Source: Enchytraeus crypticus
Taxonomy: Eukaryota; Annelida; Clitellata; Enchytraeida; Enchytraeidae
Reading direction: 5' to 3'
Assembly: GCA_905160935.1 (NCBI GenBank)
Contig: CAJHZI010000827.1
Location: 447,001 to 511,000, forward strand
DNA: 64,000 nt
The notes below the pieces were generated by a model, which was not told where the DNA came from, searched no databases, and saw only the letters and a program-made list of their open reading frames with translations. Of the stretch, positions 1 through 11,936 are shown in pieces. Both the position numbers and the translations under genes were made by a program. Position 1 is the first letter of the stretch. Every line of letters starts with the position of its first letter.

Positions 1-180
1 TTAAACTAGGATTCAAAGGAAGATGATTTATTTATATACAATATTTGTATGATTGTAAATATTTCGAGAGGAGTGAATTTACTAGCAACGTTAGCATCCA
101 ATGCTCTATTGAAGATTATGACAACTATGAATCTATAAGAGATTACAACTGTTCTGAATCTCGCATAGATTATGACTCTG
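1..180. repeat. S5 3' tail fragment, then unique DNA
   Basis: Bases 1-35 (TTAAACTAGGATTCAAAGGAAG then ATGAT) match the common 3' end of S5/RT3 elements on the + strand. The rest to 180 shows no further feature. Confidence 0.5.
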
Positions 181-556
181 ATGAATCTATTATTGATTAT
201 GACTATTAATTATTATGACTATTATTTATTATGACTATTATTTATTATGACTATTAATTATTATGACTATTAATTATTATGACTATTATTTATTATGACT
301 ATTAATTATTATGACTATTATTTATTATGACTATTAATTATTATGACTATTATTTATTATGACTATTAATTATTATGACTATTATTTATTATGACTATTA
401 TTATTATGACTATTATTTATTATGACTATTATTTTATGACTATTATTTATTATGACTATTATTTATTATGACTATTATTTATTATGACTATTATTTATTA
501 TGACTATTATTTATTATGACTATTATTTATTATGACTATTATTTATTATGACTATT
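181..556. repeat. 16-bp minisatellite
   Basis: About 23 tandem copies of TATGACTATTATTTAT with a TTAATTAT variant and a few shortened units. No coding sense. Confidence 0.9.
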
Positions 557-689
557 ATTGATCGACTAGAGATCATGGATACCATCAATATATTATGGAG
601 ATTATTTGTGTAATAAAAGAGATATATATTATTATATGATATCTATGAAGCATCGCTGGTCGAATTTGCTTTAAGAGCAAATGAATGGA

Positions 690-941
690 AAGTAGCTCAA
701 ACAGGGTGCGATTGACAGAAAAATTAGAGAAAGAAGAAAGTAAAAGAAAGAGCGAGACAGAGAGAGAGAGATAGAGAGAGGGAGAGAGAGAGAGAGAAAG
801 GGTAATAAAGATATAGGCCTCTATAAAATGAAAGAGAGAATGAATGGGTGAATAATAAATAAGATAGAGAGAGCGTGACGGAGAGAGAAATAAAGAGAGA
901 GAAAGAGAGATAGAGAAAGAGAGAGGGGGAATAAAGCCGAA

Positions 942-976
<35 letters not shown>
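690..976. repeat. Purine-rich GA tract and (AT)n microsatellite
   Basis: Imperfect GAGA repeats at 720-925, then a pure AT run at 944-976. The flanking 557-690 and 977-1716 are AT-rich unique DNA without supported features. Confidence 0.85.
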
Positions 977-980
<4 letters not shown>

Positions 981-1716
981 TTAAGGGAATTGAAAAATGA
1001 AAAATCGAATAAAGATATGAAGGGAATGATAATTAGATATTTTGTTATTGCTTATAATGATCAAGTATTCTCCTTCTTTTATTCTGCTTCATCATCAAGT
1101 TTTGATGTAGTACGTATCTGCTGTAATTATAATTACTTAATCAATCAAACAAAAATTAATCAACCGCTCATTATTTCATTGACGTAAATACTTTCTGTAA
1201 CATACTCTCTCTATAACTTTACTCCTGTCCTTACCAGACGATGATATAGACGTTCAACTGATCGCATTTTACGATTCACTGTCAGATGTTTTAATGGTTA
1301 CTATAAATATTTAAGGTCCGTTTTCTTATCGGTAGAGAACATCAGAATCATACCAGGCGTATATCAAATTTGACTGAGGTTCAGTTTTTAAGGAACTCTG
1401 TTCATGCTTAGATGACGATTACTGAGCTGTTTGTATTCAACGAAATAACCGAAGCTTGAAATCTCTTCTGTGATAAAAAAATTATAATAATAATTAGGCA
1501 TCAAGGCTTCACTTGAGCTCGATTTTCCAAAAGTTATACTATTTCAGAGCATAATGTCATAGCTTCCAGAAACGAAACAGAAAATAGCATAGAATAGGGG
1601 AAGTCTTAAACAAGCACATGCAAGGATAAACTCTCACAATTGGTTTAACGTCCATTTCGGCTTCCAGATAATTCTTCATAGCAACCCGTACGAGAAAATC
1701 AAGAAGCCTGTAATGT

Positions 1717-1845
1717 CTAAAGCACAAGTTTAGCGTCAGTTTCTGTCTTAATGACTTATCACTGGCGGGGAAAGAACTGGATTTGAACCACGCGCTTTAT
1801 GATCGGCCGTCGAATGTCTTACCGATGTGCAACCGGATCAGCCCA
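1717..1845 (-). repeat. S1 SINE, diverged
   Basis: Reverse complement carries the tRNA-like B box (GGTTCAAATCC-like, here from GGATTTGAACCACG) and A-box region (GTAAGACATTCGACGG), followed by the S1 domain ending ACTGACGCTAAA-like sequence. Confidence 0.6.
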
Positions 1846-3055
1846 AACTATTAGTATAATTCTTAATCATGTCAGATATTTAGTATTATATTTGTTGTCT
1901 GTCTATTGTTCATTGCAATTCATATAATACGCTTGTATCTATAGTATTTTGCTAGAGTTTTATTTTTCTCTATATTTAATCCGCACTGCACCGCGTTGGA
2001 TTAATGTTTATTTTCTAGCAGACGCTGATATTAAATTCTGCTGATATTAATTCGAGATGTTTAATATCTACTTAGGAATATTCTATTAAATGCACCACAC
2101 TGTGAATAAAAGTTTATTTTCAATTAATCCAGATGGAGATAGAATTAAAAGTATCACCGCTATGCATGTAGGCTCTATCTGCTTGAGTATTTTTATATGT
2201 GCCGTTATTGCTGTTTGCTTAGATGTAGAAATGTGTTTCATAATTAGAAATATTTACAATTATATATGCCGATAGAATTTAACTGTAAAATTATATTTTC
2301 GCTATTTGGCTTCCGTATTTGTTGCGTTTTACTGTCTCGAATAATAATTAAGACATAAATAATGATGATGATGATGGTAATACTAATAATATTAATACTA
2401 CTACTAATTATAATTGTAGTCCTAATTTTGATAATATTAAAATTATTATTATTATTAAAATAATAATTTGAATAATAATAATAATAATAATTATTATTAA
2501 AATAATAATTTGAATAATAATAATAATTATTATTATTATTAAAATAATAATTATAATCATTTGAATAATAATAATGATTATTATTATTATTGTTATTATT
2601 ATTGTTATTATTATTATTGTTATTATTAATAGTATTATTATTATTACTATTACTATTATGTTATCTTCAATATCACTATAAATATTAAACTATTAATAAT
2701 TTAAATTTAATTAACAAGTAATTTCTAGCAATTTTATTACTAGGAATATACGCAGTTAATCTGTACGAAAAACACTTGTGTTCTTCTGTAGAATTTGTGA
2801 GATGAGATTTTAATCTACCTTTAATTAAAATTTTGTAATTGTTGAGTTCTGACATCACTTGTCTTTAATTTTTATTATCTACTGTGTGGTATTTTCATCG
2901 AATTACGTAACTTAGTAGCACACCATTCATTAACTTTATTAAATGTTAGGAGTTTGACTTTAAGCGAATATGAAAAATTAACTAGTGCTATGTTCAATTT
3001 TTCGATGATCTCTGTACATGTTTAAAAACAACGTTTGTAATTAACTATTCTTCTA
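1846..3055. other. Gene-free stretch with imperfect (AAT)n at 2360-2665
   Basis: AT-rich DNA. The AAT/ATT tract is long and interrupted. Short ORFs at 990-1187 and 2090-2275 lack any recognisable domain or splice context and are not called as genes. Confidence 0.6.
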
Positions 3056-3432
3056 TGTGGAAATGAAGAGGAAGGCGGAAGACAGAAGAGTGGAGGCGTT
3101 ATGTACTATGGACCTGCCAGTAGGCAGTGCACTAAGAGAGAGATTCTTCCATATCAGTCATGATACTTTCTTTAACAATGAAAACTATAGCGATAGTAAA
3201 ACTTAAAAATCATTATCACCATCTTCTCTTGAATCCCAGTTTAACTATGGTAAGAATAGACCTTCTCCAATCCTCTCTACTATATATATTCACAGTTGAA
3301 AAATAATAATTGATAATCTCTCTCTCATAGTGCACTGCCTACTGGCAGGTTCATGGTATATAACGCCTCCAATCTTCTCTGTCTTCCGTCTTCCTCTTCG
3401 TGTCCACATATGAGTGGGTCTCTTAATGGATA
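3056..3432. repeat. Two RT1 3' ends in opposite orientation around an S5 tail
   Basis: 3056-3152 (+) and 3308-3432 (-) are both 5'-truncated RT1 3' ends with the hairpin (CCTGCCAGTAGGCAG) and the GCACTAAGAGAG terminus. At 3205-3275 a minus-strand S5 tail (CTTGAATCCCAGTTTAACTA) lies between them. Confidence 0.8.
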
Positions 3433-3637
3433 ATTTTAAATGATAATTCCTATAAATAGCAGAAGGATTAGTATTGCAACGTCATTTGTGAAGTTAATCC
3501 TGAGTTTATTTGGTAGCGATGACGTTTATTGTTTTATCAACGCGCGGCTCGGGTGTCACTGAAAAACTTCCATTCCTCAGACCTACTCAGTTTTCCAAGA
3601 TAACAAATTTAAAATGATATTAATAAGGACAACTTTT

Positions 3638-3724
3638 GCTCTCTCTCTCTCTTTCTCTCTCTTTCCTTCTCTCTCTCTCTCTCCTCTCTCTCTCTCTTTC
3701 TCTTTCTCTCTCTCTCTCTCTCTC

Positions 3725-3761
<37 letters not shown>

Positions 3762-3762
3762 A
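3638..3762. repeat. (CT)n microsatellite
   Basis: About 125 bp of CT with TTTCT and CCT interruptions. All overlapping Leu/Ser and Glu/Arg ORFs are artefacts of this tract. 3763-4385 is otherwise unique. Confidence 0.9.
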
Positions 3763-4385
3763 TATTTTGCCAAGCAACATGCCCAAATGTACATATACTT
3801 CTACTCACATGCCGCTTTTCAGGTTTCATAAAAGGCTCTCAATCTATCAAAGAAATAATCTTTTCACAAAAGCCCAGGCTTTTCCACAACTTAATGTAGT
3901 CTATGGCCTACATTAGGTGCCTACACACGTAGACTGCATGGACATCTTAATTTAGCCTACTTTGCCATCCATCTGAGATGATTTGCACGTGATGAACAGG
4001 AGGCTACGTGAAAATGCCTAATACGAGTATGAATAAAGCTAAAAGCTATTGTTAACGTCAGTTTCTAAACATTATTCCAACTGAAAGTCAATAGCTGATT
4101 CCAATTTTGTAGACAAGGGCAGTGGTGTTAAAACAATGAATTGAATTTCAATGTATCAGTTAGGACCACCGGTTGTGTTTATTTATGGTAGAGCGTTGAT
4201 ATTTCATAACGCAGAGGAAGGTAAAATAATTGTGGGTGTACAAGCAGAATTCACAATTAAGGGAGAGAAAGAGCGTTTATTTTATTTCACAATCATACCT
4301 CACAATGTTAATACATGCTAGTTAATTTTAGTCTGAAATTACATGAATTCATATTGGAATAAACATGTAAAAAAGCGCATTATAG

Positions 4386-4600
4386 TGAAGTAATGAACTC
4401 TGTTGAAATCTATCACTTTTATCACCTCATGTTTAAGCCGTTAGACAATTTAGGCCATTTTCCGTATAACCAGTCCAGTGAATGTCCGAGATTTTACTCC
4501 CAGATCAGCGCGCCTGGGATTCAAACTCAAGAGAGTTTAATTCACCTCAGGATCTGTTATTTAAAACTTCATAACGTTTCCCCTACGATATCAAGACATT
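4386..4600 (-). repeat. S2 SINE
   Basis: Reverse complement shows the S2 sequence: GTTTGAATCCCAGG B box, CTCGGACATTCACTGG, TGGTTATACGG, GTCTAACGGCTTAAACATG and the TGATAGATTTCAAC end. A second minus copy at 40945-41155 aligns along most of its length. Confidence 0.8.
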
Positions 4601-4729
4601 TCAATTACAAACAAACAGCACTTGTTTAATAAGATGGAGCACAAGACTCTCACGAGACTGTTTGGCTTTTTAGTTGTCTTTTAACTAAGTGAAGTTATTT
4701 AACAACGAAACAGTTACAGTTAAATTAAC

Positions 4730-4855
4730 TGAAAGTTAAAGCCTATTTTACAGTTTTAGTCTCAAAGTATACCAGCGGCACTGGATTTGAACCCTACACT
4801 TGTTGATCCGCAGTAGGTCATCTATCTGCTCTGACCAATGGTTCAGCCCAACTAA
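4730..4855 (-). repeat. tRNA-derived SINE, S1-related
   Basis: GGATTTGAACCCTACAC (B box in reverse) and TGATCCGCAGTAGGTCATC correspond to the S1 head. The S1 tail is eroded. Confidence 0.5.
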
Positions 4856-5184
4856 TAGTTGGAACAACATAAATTCTAATTTTAAACAAAATTTGATTGC
4901 ACTTAATGAAATTATTAAATTATCCTATTTAATTGCCGGGTGGACTTTGATCCTCAGTAACTCCTCTCATGGAATCAGTGAGATAAGATTCCTCGGATGT
5001 TTCTTACGAGGCTAGGACGCTGTGATCGGTTCAGATTATCCAAGGTGTATCCAAATCGTCTTCTCGTGTTGTGTCCGTGCAAGGGTGGGAACTGAATGCC
5101 CCCCTCTCATTGAATTTTCCAGGACGAGAGAATGGTAGGAGACAGGGCTTCTAAACTTAAGAAATAGGTTTTTCTTCTGTAGGC

Positions 5185-5280
5185 TGCGCCAGTAGTACGA
5201 TGGATTAGGTTTCAGGCTTCGGACCTCTACCTCCGGTGTTCAAATCGAGAGCTCATCGTGTCACAGATATATAAGTCTAC
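5185..5280 (+). repeat. tRNA-like SINE head
   Basis: GCGCCAGTAGTACGATGGAT and GGTGTTCAAATCGAGAGCTC resemble an A/B-box SINE of the S1 type. 5281-5969 holds no supported feature. Confidence 0.45.
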
Positions 5281-5969
5281 TATAGAAAGGGAACTGACGT
5301 TAATTTATGCAATTTTTATTAATTCTGATGATGCGTATTTGCTTTCGTCTCTTGACGTCTAAGTATCAATATATGCTGTCATAATATTATTTTCTAGTCC
5401 ACTTTTGAAATAATGGAATTCGCCCATCGAGATATTGCACCAAAATAAGCATCACCGTCTCAGTATCGCGTGTATCGTATTTCTGAAAACAATAGAAATG
5501 AAAATAGTATGTAAAAAAGGCGAAAGAAAAACAGACTAAATGCTGCGTACTGGGAAAAAGAAATATCCAGATCAATGTTTAATGTTAATGTTATTTTGGT
5601 TCAATTTCCGAATTTCGAGAAAAGGTACCTAAATAATTTCAGAATCAAGTCGATATGCATGTACAATGTATATTACACTTACATGAAAACTACAAATACA
5701 TGTCAATGTACTTGTTGTATTTAGTCGTGGGTTAAGAGGTTGTGTTGTAGCCCTAATGTTATTATAATGTTTATATATATTACATATTTTTACTTGTATG
5801 TATGTAAGCCTATTATAATACGTCTACACATCTATATAAATGAATATATAATGTATCAAATACATGTCAATGCATCAGGACAACATCTAGCACTGAGAAG
5901 ACGAGGCTAGTACGTTGAGTGTTTTTCATTTGAACGCCGTTTGAATCCATCCTAATTTAATATTACTTT

Positions 5970-6125
5970 CTCTAGTGTCCTTCTAGAATACAGGTCCAAG
6001 GTACATATTCCCACTCTATAGTCTGCTGTCCATACTGATCACTCCATAGATCAACAAGTCAATCCCTTTATAAAAGCAATGCCTTACCCATACGTTATTT
6101 AGCTAATGGCGTGAGAAAAATATAG
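5970..6125 (-). repeat. R7 dispersed repeat
   Basis: TCTAGTGTCCTTCTAG then GGTCCAAGGTACATATTCC and the CAACAAGTCAATCCCTTTA block match, in reverse, the R7 copies at 53735-53945 and 63835-63960. Confidence 0.65.
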
Positions 6126-6299
6126 CTTCTGAAGTGGCTTCCCATGGTCTTTTTCAATATATACTTTGTCGTCTCTTACGAAAAGTACAGTTAACGGTGG
6201 TCTATTCTTCGTTGTCTCGGACACAACACTGGAATACATAAAATGTTGAAAATATGAAACACAAATTGACTTATATGATTCTTATTACACATTCCACAG

Positions 6300-6321
6300 C
6301 ACTTGATGACCGTTATTCAGA

Positions 6322-6367
<46 letters not shown>

Positions 6368-6520
6368 GTGCATGCCCTCTCCACTCTTCTCTATCATCCT
6401 CATCAATCTTTATATCCACATATGAATAAATTTTATTATTCAAAATCTTGGTCTTCTTTTGTTTCTTTTTAATTTCATTTTTCCTTCTATGACCTCTTTC
6501 AGTAAAACATCATCTTTGAA
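6300..6520 (-). repeat. RT1 3' end, degenerate, with (CT)n tail
   Basis: The (CT)n run at 6320-6365 passes directly into CTTAGTGCATGCCCTCT, an RT1 terminus that has lost the hairpin, followed by minus-strand remnants of the RT1 C-terminal coding region (CTTCTATGACCTCTTTCAGT). Confidence 0.65.
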
Positions 6521-6699
6521 CAATTTGAGCATTCATTAGAACATTCTAGCGTTGTATTCACACGCTTCCAGTTGAACGTCATTTGAGAGAGAAATGTTCT
6601 AAATCGTACATTGACCTGACTAGCAGAGTAGATCTGCCGGCTTGTAACACTGGAGTAATCCAATGCGTGGTCACATTGTTCAAGTGACACGAGTGTATG

Positions 6700-6701
6700 T
6701 C

Positions 6702-6740
<39 letters not shown>

Positions 6741-6886
6741 AGAGAGAAACAGAAAGAGAAAGAGAGAGAGAGAGAGACAGAGACAGAAAGAGAAAGATAG
6801 AGAGAGAAAGAGAGACAGAGACCGAAAGAGAAAGATAGAGAGAGAAAGAGAGAGAGAGAGAGATTAAGAAAGAGAATAGGTAGATA

Positions 6887-6939
<53 letters not shown>

Positions 6940-7095
6940 TAGATAGATAGATAGATATAGGGAGATATAGAGTGAGAGAGAGATTATGAGAGAGAGAGAG
7001 AGATTAAGAGAAAGAGAGAGAGATTGAGAGACAGAAAGAGAGAGAGACAGAGAAGAGAGAGAGAGAGAGACTGAGAGATAGTTTGAGAGAGAGGA
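6700..7095. repeat. Compound microsatellite: (TG)n, (GA)n, (TA)n, (GATA)n
   Basis: TG run, GA-rich tract, a ~45-bp TA run at 6890-6936, a short GATA run, then GA again. Overlapping ORFs are artefacts. Confidence 0.9.
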
Positions 7096-7565
7096 GAGAG
7101 AAGAGGGAGGGAGGTAGAGTGGAATGACGGGAAGCTGAAGTTATCTAAATAGTGACGCAGGATTAGACAGACGTCCGGTACGAAGCGTCCTACACTCGTC
7201 GATTCCTGGCCCACTGTCGAGAAATATTTGTATTATGATCTCCGTCATGCGGCTGTCGTTTACTTTTATTTTCCAGGGACGCACAAATTTTTTGCCAAAA
7301 ACGTAAGAGTAGATTATCAGTGGAAGCCATGAAGAGAAGCCCTTGCAGATTTAGTGATCCAGTTAAACACTGAGGCAGAGGTTATAAATATCATGCTAGT
7401 TGACTATACCAACAAGTTGCAGCCTTCAGCAAGCTGTTCTTTGATTTATTGTGAATAGTAAAAGTTAATGCCAATTATTTGACCTTAGCTAAGGCCGAGT
7501 AAGCTTTTTAGTTTTTCTTTATCATGGACATTTTTATGAGAGCTCGTCTGTTATTTTTGTTAGAC

Positions 7566-7618
7566 AGAGAAGAGAGGATGTGTTATACCGCAAGGACCTG
7601 CCATAAGGCAGTTAGCTA

Positions 7619-7651
<33 letters not shown>

Positions 7652-7655
7652 AAGA
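7566..7655 (+). repeat. RT1 3' end with (GA)n tail
   Basis: GACAGAGAAGAGAGGATGTG, a hairpin with a changed loop (CCTGCCATAAGGCAG), then TTAGCTAAGAGAGAG continuing into a GA microsatellite. Confidence 0.75.
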
Positions 7656-7795
7656 GAGACCATCTATTAAATAAAATAAAATAAAAATCATTAAGTTCTA
7701 CAAGAAGATGCCCAAGTAGTTATTTCATAGCTCAACAATGACGCTTAAAGCTTCAAGTCAGCTTATGATAATTCCTAGCCTACATCTACATGAAC

Positions 7796-8010
7796 TACAT
7801 CACACAGTGTACATCACACAGTGTATATCACACAGTGTACATCACACAGTGTACATCACACAGTGTACATCACACAGTGTACATCACACAGTGTACATCA
7901 CACAGTGTACATCACACAGTGTACATCACACAGTGTACATCACACAGTGTACATCACACAGTGTACATCACACAGTATCACATCACACAGTGTACATCAC
8001 ACAGTGTACA
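7796..8010. repeat. 14-bp minisatellite (CATCACACAGTGTA)
   Basis: About 15 units, nearly perfect, with one unit lacking GTGT near 7975. As 14 is not a multiple of three and no unit register makes a stop, all three forward frames stay open across it. The resulting HTVYITQCTS-like peptides are not evidence of a gene. Confidence 0.93.
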
Positions 8011-8389
8011 TGCTGTTGTGTGCTGATACATCAACAGGCGCACAGTTGTTATCTCTCTCTCTGTATCAACTAATCCTCATCACCCCTATCCCATTCCTAC
8101 CATGTCCTGCCTGTGAGTCCATACTCCCCCCGCTACTCCGTACAGCAGCTACGTCATCATTCCATCAGATCACACACATCTCCACCTAGTGGTAGGGGTC
8201 TTCAACATGTTCCATTCTACCTTACCACTTATTGCACCATACAATTATTCTCACCCTTGGAATAATGATATCGCAGTCACAACATCACAGTAACAATATC
8301 ACAGCAAAAATATGACAGTAATATTAATGCTTTGTTTCGATTTTAAGTAACTGTCACAGATAAAAATATCAGGTAACAATATCTTTCGA

Positions 8390-8558
8390 AGGGGGGAAAG
8401 AAGTCATAGAATGTAGAATGGAAGGAAAAAGAGGCAGGGGCAAGACGAGATTAGGTATGTTAGATGATTTAAAGACCCACTCATATGTGGACATGAAGAG
8501 GAAAGCGGAAGACAGAGAAGAGTTGGGGCGTTATACATCATGGACCTGCCGGTAGGCA

Positions 8559-8610
<52 letters not shown>
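8390..8610 (+). repeat. RT1 3' end passing into (AT)n
   Basis: GTCATAGAATGTAGAATGGA through GATGATTTAAAGACCCACTC to the hairpin (CCTGCCGGTAGGCAG), where GTGCA runs directly into a ~45-bp AT microsatellite. The GA tail of other copies is replaced here by AT. Confidence 0.85.
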
Positions 8611-8611
<1 letters not shown>

Positions 8612-9144
8612 TTGTACATATATATATTGATGCTGTGATATTTTTAGACTAAATGAATTATTTACTGTAAATGCTTTACAAAATGAAAAAGTGCAATTTA
8701 GGATCTGTACATTCTATCAAAGCTTAAATTATTTAAAATATTATTTATCAAAAATTTTGATTTTTAATTATGTTAAAGCCAATGAGAAGCGCAATCGTTC
8801 AAGCTATATAAAAGAAAATCCATCGCCCAAAGCATTGCAAATAAAATTCTTTTCCCAGATTGTTTTGCAAAATCTCTTTTATTTTTAGAGGAGAAAATCT
8901 CAAAACAGAGAAAGGCAATCATCAAATTTCCATATGTTAATTCCTAATATCGTTCCACATCATATCTCGGACTCATTCAGGTGTCTTACAGCAGGATTTC
9001 GTTATCCCGGATACAGAAACATCGACAAATTGTTCCCTGTCTTGTCGTATCCTTTCAACTTCGCTGATTTAAGGACAGAAAGTAATTATAAAGTTTTATG
9101 AAAACCGATGAATGCTAGGGAAATGTCGTATAACTAAAGCAAGA
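8611..9144. other. Gene-free AT-rich stretch
   Basis: No repeat, domain or RNA signal recognised. The ORF at 8691-8888 has no supporting feature. Confidence 0.5.
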
Positions 9145-9298
9145 AAAGCTAAAAAGCTAAGGTTAACGTCAGTTTCCTCACTCGAAAGCGATATCAGTGA
9201 CAGTAGAGCTCAGGATTTGAACCCCGCACATTCTGATCCGCGGTCGAATATCTTACCGACATCGACACTGGCTCCAGCCAGTGGCGATGTCGGTAAGT
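9145..9298 (-). repeat. S1 SINE with 5' snap-back palindrome
   Basis: Full-length minus copy (AAGCTAAGGTTAACGTCAG to GACACTGGCT). Beyond the element's 5' end the first 22 nt recur inverted: 9252-9273 pairs with 9276-9297, with one mismatch. Confidence 0.85.
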
Positions 9299-9649
9299 TA
9301 CCGTATGATAACATATAGAGTGGTAATTGGGCTGATTTGTGGCCCAAATAGGTAGCATGCTGTAACAGCAATATGAATTCAAAACCCAGTAGGGTATCTC
9401 CTGCAGTAGTCTTTCAGTAAAAGCTAAAGTTAGTTTAGCAGCACTTGCTTGTTTCTTCGACAGCATATCAGTGACCGGAGGAGCACTGAATTAGAGCAAT
9501 TAGAATGTGTGTTTAGTTCACATCCCATCTCACAACACATTCATTTCAGCAAACTTTATTGTAATAATGCATGTAATACTACACCATATAAAAGAATGTA
9601 GTAATTAAATAAAGATCAGGCAAATTACTTGTATTAATTGCCGTCAAAG

Positions 9650-9725
9650 AACCTTTTTTACGGCCTAATATTTGGATTTGAACTCTACACCTACGGATCC
9701 GCAATGAGACTATTTGTCAATGTAC
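9650..9725 (-). repeat. S1-like tRNA head fragment
   Basis: GGATTTGAACTCTACACCTA and CGGATCCGCAATGAGAC resemble the S1 B-box region in reverse. 9299-9649 holds no supported feature. Confidence 0.4.
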
Positions 9726-9784
9726 AAAATTAGAGCTAAATGTAAAAAACACAATTACACTTCTCTGACTAACAAGGTTCTAAA

Positions 9785-10035
9785 TATCTCTCTCTCTCTC
9801 TTAGTGCACTACCTACTGGCAGGTCCATGGTAAATAACTCCTCCACGCTTCTTTTTCTTCTGCTTTCCTCTTCATGTCCACATATGAGAGGGTCGTTAAA
9901 TCATTTAGCGTTCCTAATCTCGGTCTGCCTCTGTTGATCTTTCCTTCCATTCTACTTTCTATGGCTTTTTAGTAGACTATCCCCATTTGAAATTGTCCTA
10001 TCCAGATCTTCCTCCTAATTCTTAATGCATTTTAG
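9785..10035 (-). repeat. RT1 3' end
   Basis: (CT)n, CTTAGTGCACTACCTACTGG, then reverse-complement coding remnants (CATATGAGAGGGTCGTTAAA, TTTCCTTCCATTCTAC). Frameshifts are present. Confidence 0.8.
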
Positions 10036-10264
10036 CTTCATTTCTTAAAGCATTTGTCTTTTATAGCTTCAATTTATTCCTTATTGATTATTATTAATAG
10101 CATAATAATTAAAATTACTGTATTCATATTTTTATAACTGTTGATTTATATATTAGGTTGGAATTAATTTATCCTGTATTAAAACGGAATTTAAAACCTT
10201 TTCCTTTCAAGAGAATTAGCAATGACGTCACGTACATTGCAGAAATTAAGTCTTATTAACTTGT

Positions 10265-10425
10265 TATTTCTGTTATTTTTACAATTATTATTATTGTAAT
10301 TATTACAGCTATTGTTATTGCAATTATTATAGCTATTGTTATTATAATTATTACAGATATTTTTATTGCAATTATTGCAGCTATTGTTATTGTTATTATT
10401 ACAGCTATTGTTATTCCTATCTTCA
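10265..10425. repeat. ATT/GCA-type minisatellite
   Basis: Imperfect 21-24-bp units of ATTGTTATTGCAATTATTAT with AGCT ends. The Asn-rich minus-strand ORF over it (10191-10769) has no domain and is not called. 10426-11732 contains small duplications (GGCAGCAGAGG at 10688 and 10735) and nothing else clear. Confidence 0.7.
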
Positions 10426-11732
10426 TAGTTGACCTGAACACTCATATGAGAGTCAAGTTGTCGAATAATTTCTACCAATAATACTATCACTATTTTACGC
10501 CTTTTCACATTAGATCTTCGCAATATTCTGAGCTGAATATCTGAATGGAAAACACCCTTGGGGGATTTTTCAAATTCCCAGAAGTTCTCGTCCATTTGCC
10601 GGACCGTGATGAAACATACGAGCGTACGAGGACCTAGGGGGCTAACCCAGGGGATAGAGCGCTGAGGCAGGCAGCAAGACAGCAAGGCAGCAGAGGGGCA
10701 GCCCACGGGATAGGGAGGTGAGGCAGGCAGTAAGGCAGCAGAGGAGCAACCCACAGGACAATGAGGCAATATTCTGGGAACAGCCTGACTTGAAACAAAT
10801 TTTAGGCGAATGAGACGTGTTTGCTAAATACGGTTTGACGGTAGCAATGCCTTCCGAATTTGCTTTAGAAAACTTTAATGCTTTTTTAAAATTATAAATT
10901 GCAATGTAGTTCAGTACAATACAATACAGTGTAGTACCAAGCAGTATGGTACAGTACATTACATTCCTGTCATCACTGTAGTACAATTAGATTTAAGCAT
11001 GATAGCGTGTCAGCACCCATTATTTTTATAGTAACTGGACTAAATAAATATTACATTTAAGTTGGTCTAATTTCAAGCTTCATAATATGGATATACAGCT
11101 CTTTTGAGCTCCTCTAGACCGGTATGAGTATTATCTTTAGATAAGTAAACATACAAGTATTTAGTTTAAATTAATTTAACTTAACAGATCTTTTCGGTAA
11201 TAGCTATAAATATAACATCGGGGACACCAAATGTAAACAGTGGACAAGAAAACGTAAACACTGCATAGAATACTATTGAAATGTACTAGTTCCTCAGAAA
11301 ATTTATAATACAAGCTTTCTTTAGAAATGTTATTTACTTTACAACCTACTATACGTATATTAATTGAAGAATAACTTAACACTTACAGTTTAACTCTTTC
11401 ACCCATTATAGCGATATGCATGCATAGTAACGAAGTTATATTGTAGACCCATTACATTTACATGCAGATATAAGTATCAGATGTCATCATAAACAAACCA
11501 GTGTTAACATGCAACAAAATATGTTTTCAATTACCGAACTGATCTATTAACTTGGTGCCTAAAGTTTTGGTGTAGTATTATTATTAATATATATTTTGGG
11601 AAAATTCAGTGCAAAGCAATGTAATAAAATGTAATACAATACAATAAAAAAGTAATCTAACTCATTATTCTGGAGAGGAAAACAATAAAATACACGTATA
11701 ATGAAACACAGTACAAACAAAGACAAATTCTA

Positions 11733-11936
11733 AGGGGGGGGGGGGAATCTATTAAAAGTGGTCATAGAAGGGAGTATGAAAGGAAATAGAGGCAGAGGCA
11801 GGCCAAGATTAGGAATGTAAGACGATTTAATGATCCCCCCGTATGTGGACATGAAGATGAAAGCGGAAGACAGAGAAGAGTGGAGACGTTATATACCATG
11901 GACCTGCCAGTAGGCAGTGCACTAAGAGAGAGATAT
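11733..11936 (+). repeat. RT1 3' end
   Basis: A poly-G run (11735-11744) adjoins GAATCTATTAAAAGTGGTCA, then RT1 coding remnants to the hairpin (CCTGCCAGTAGGCAG) and CACTAAGAGAGAG. Confidence 0.85.

Noticed and set aside
3583-3916. Overlapping Leu/Ser-rich and Glu/Arg-rich ORFs (also at 6984, 14586, 20650, 27338, 43089-43542, 58000)
   Set aside because: They are translations of CT/GA microsatellites and show no domain or splice context.
10191-10769. 192-codon Asn-rich minus-strand ORF
   Set aside because: Half of it is a minisatellite translation, the rest shows no domain and it lacks splice support.
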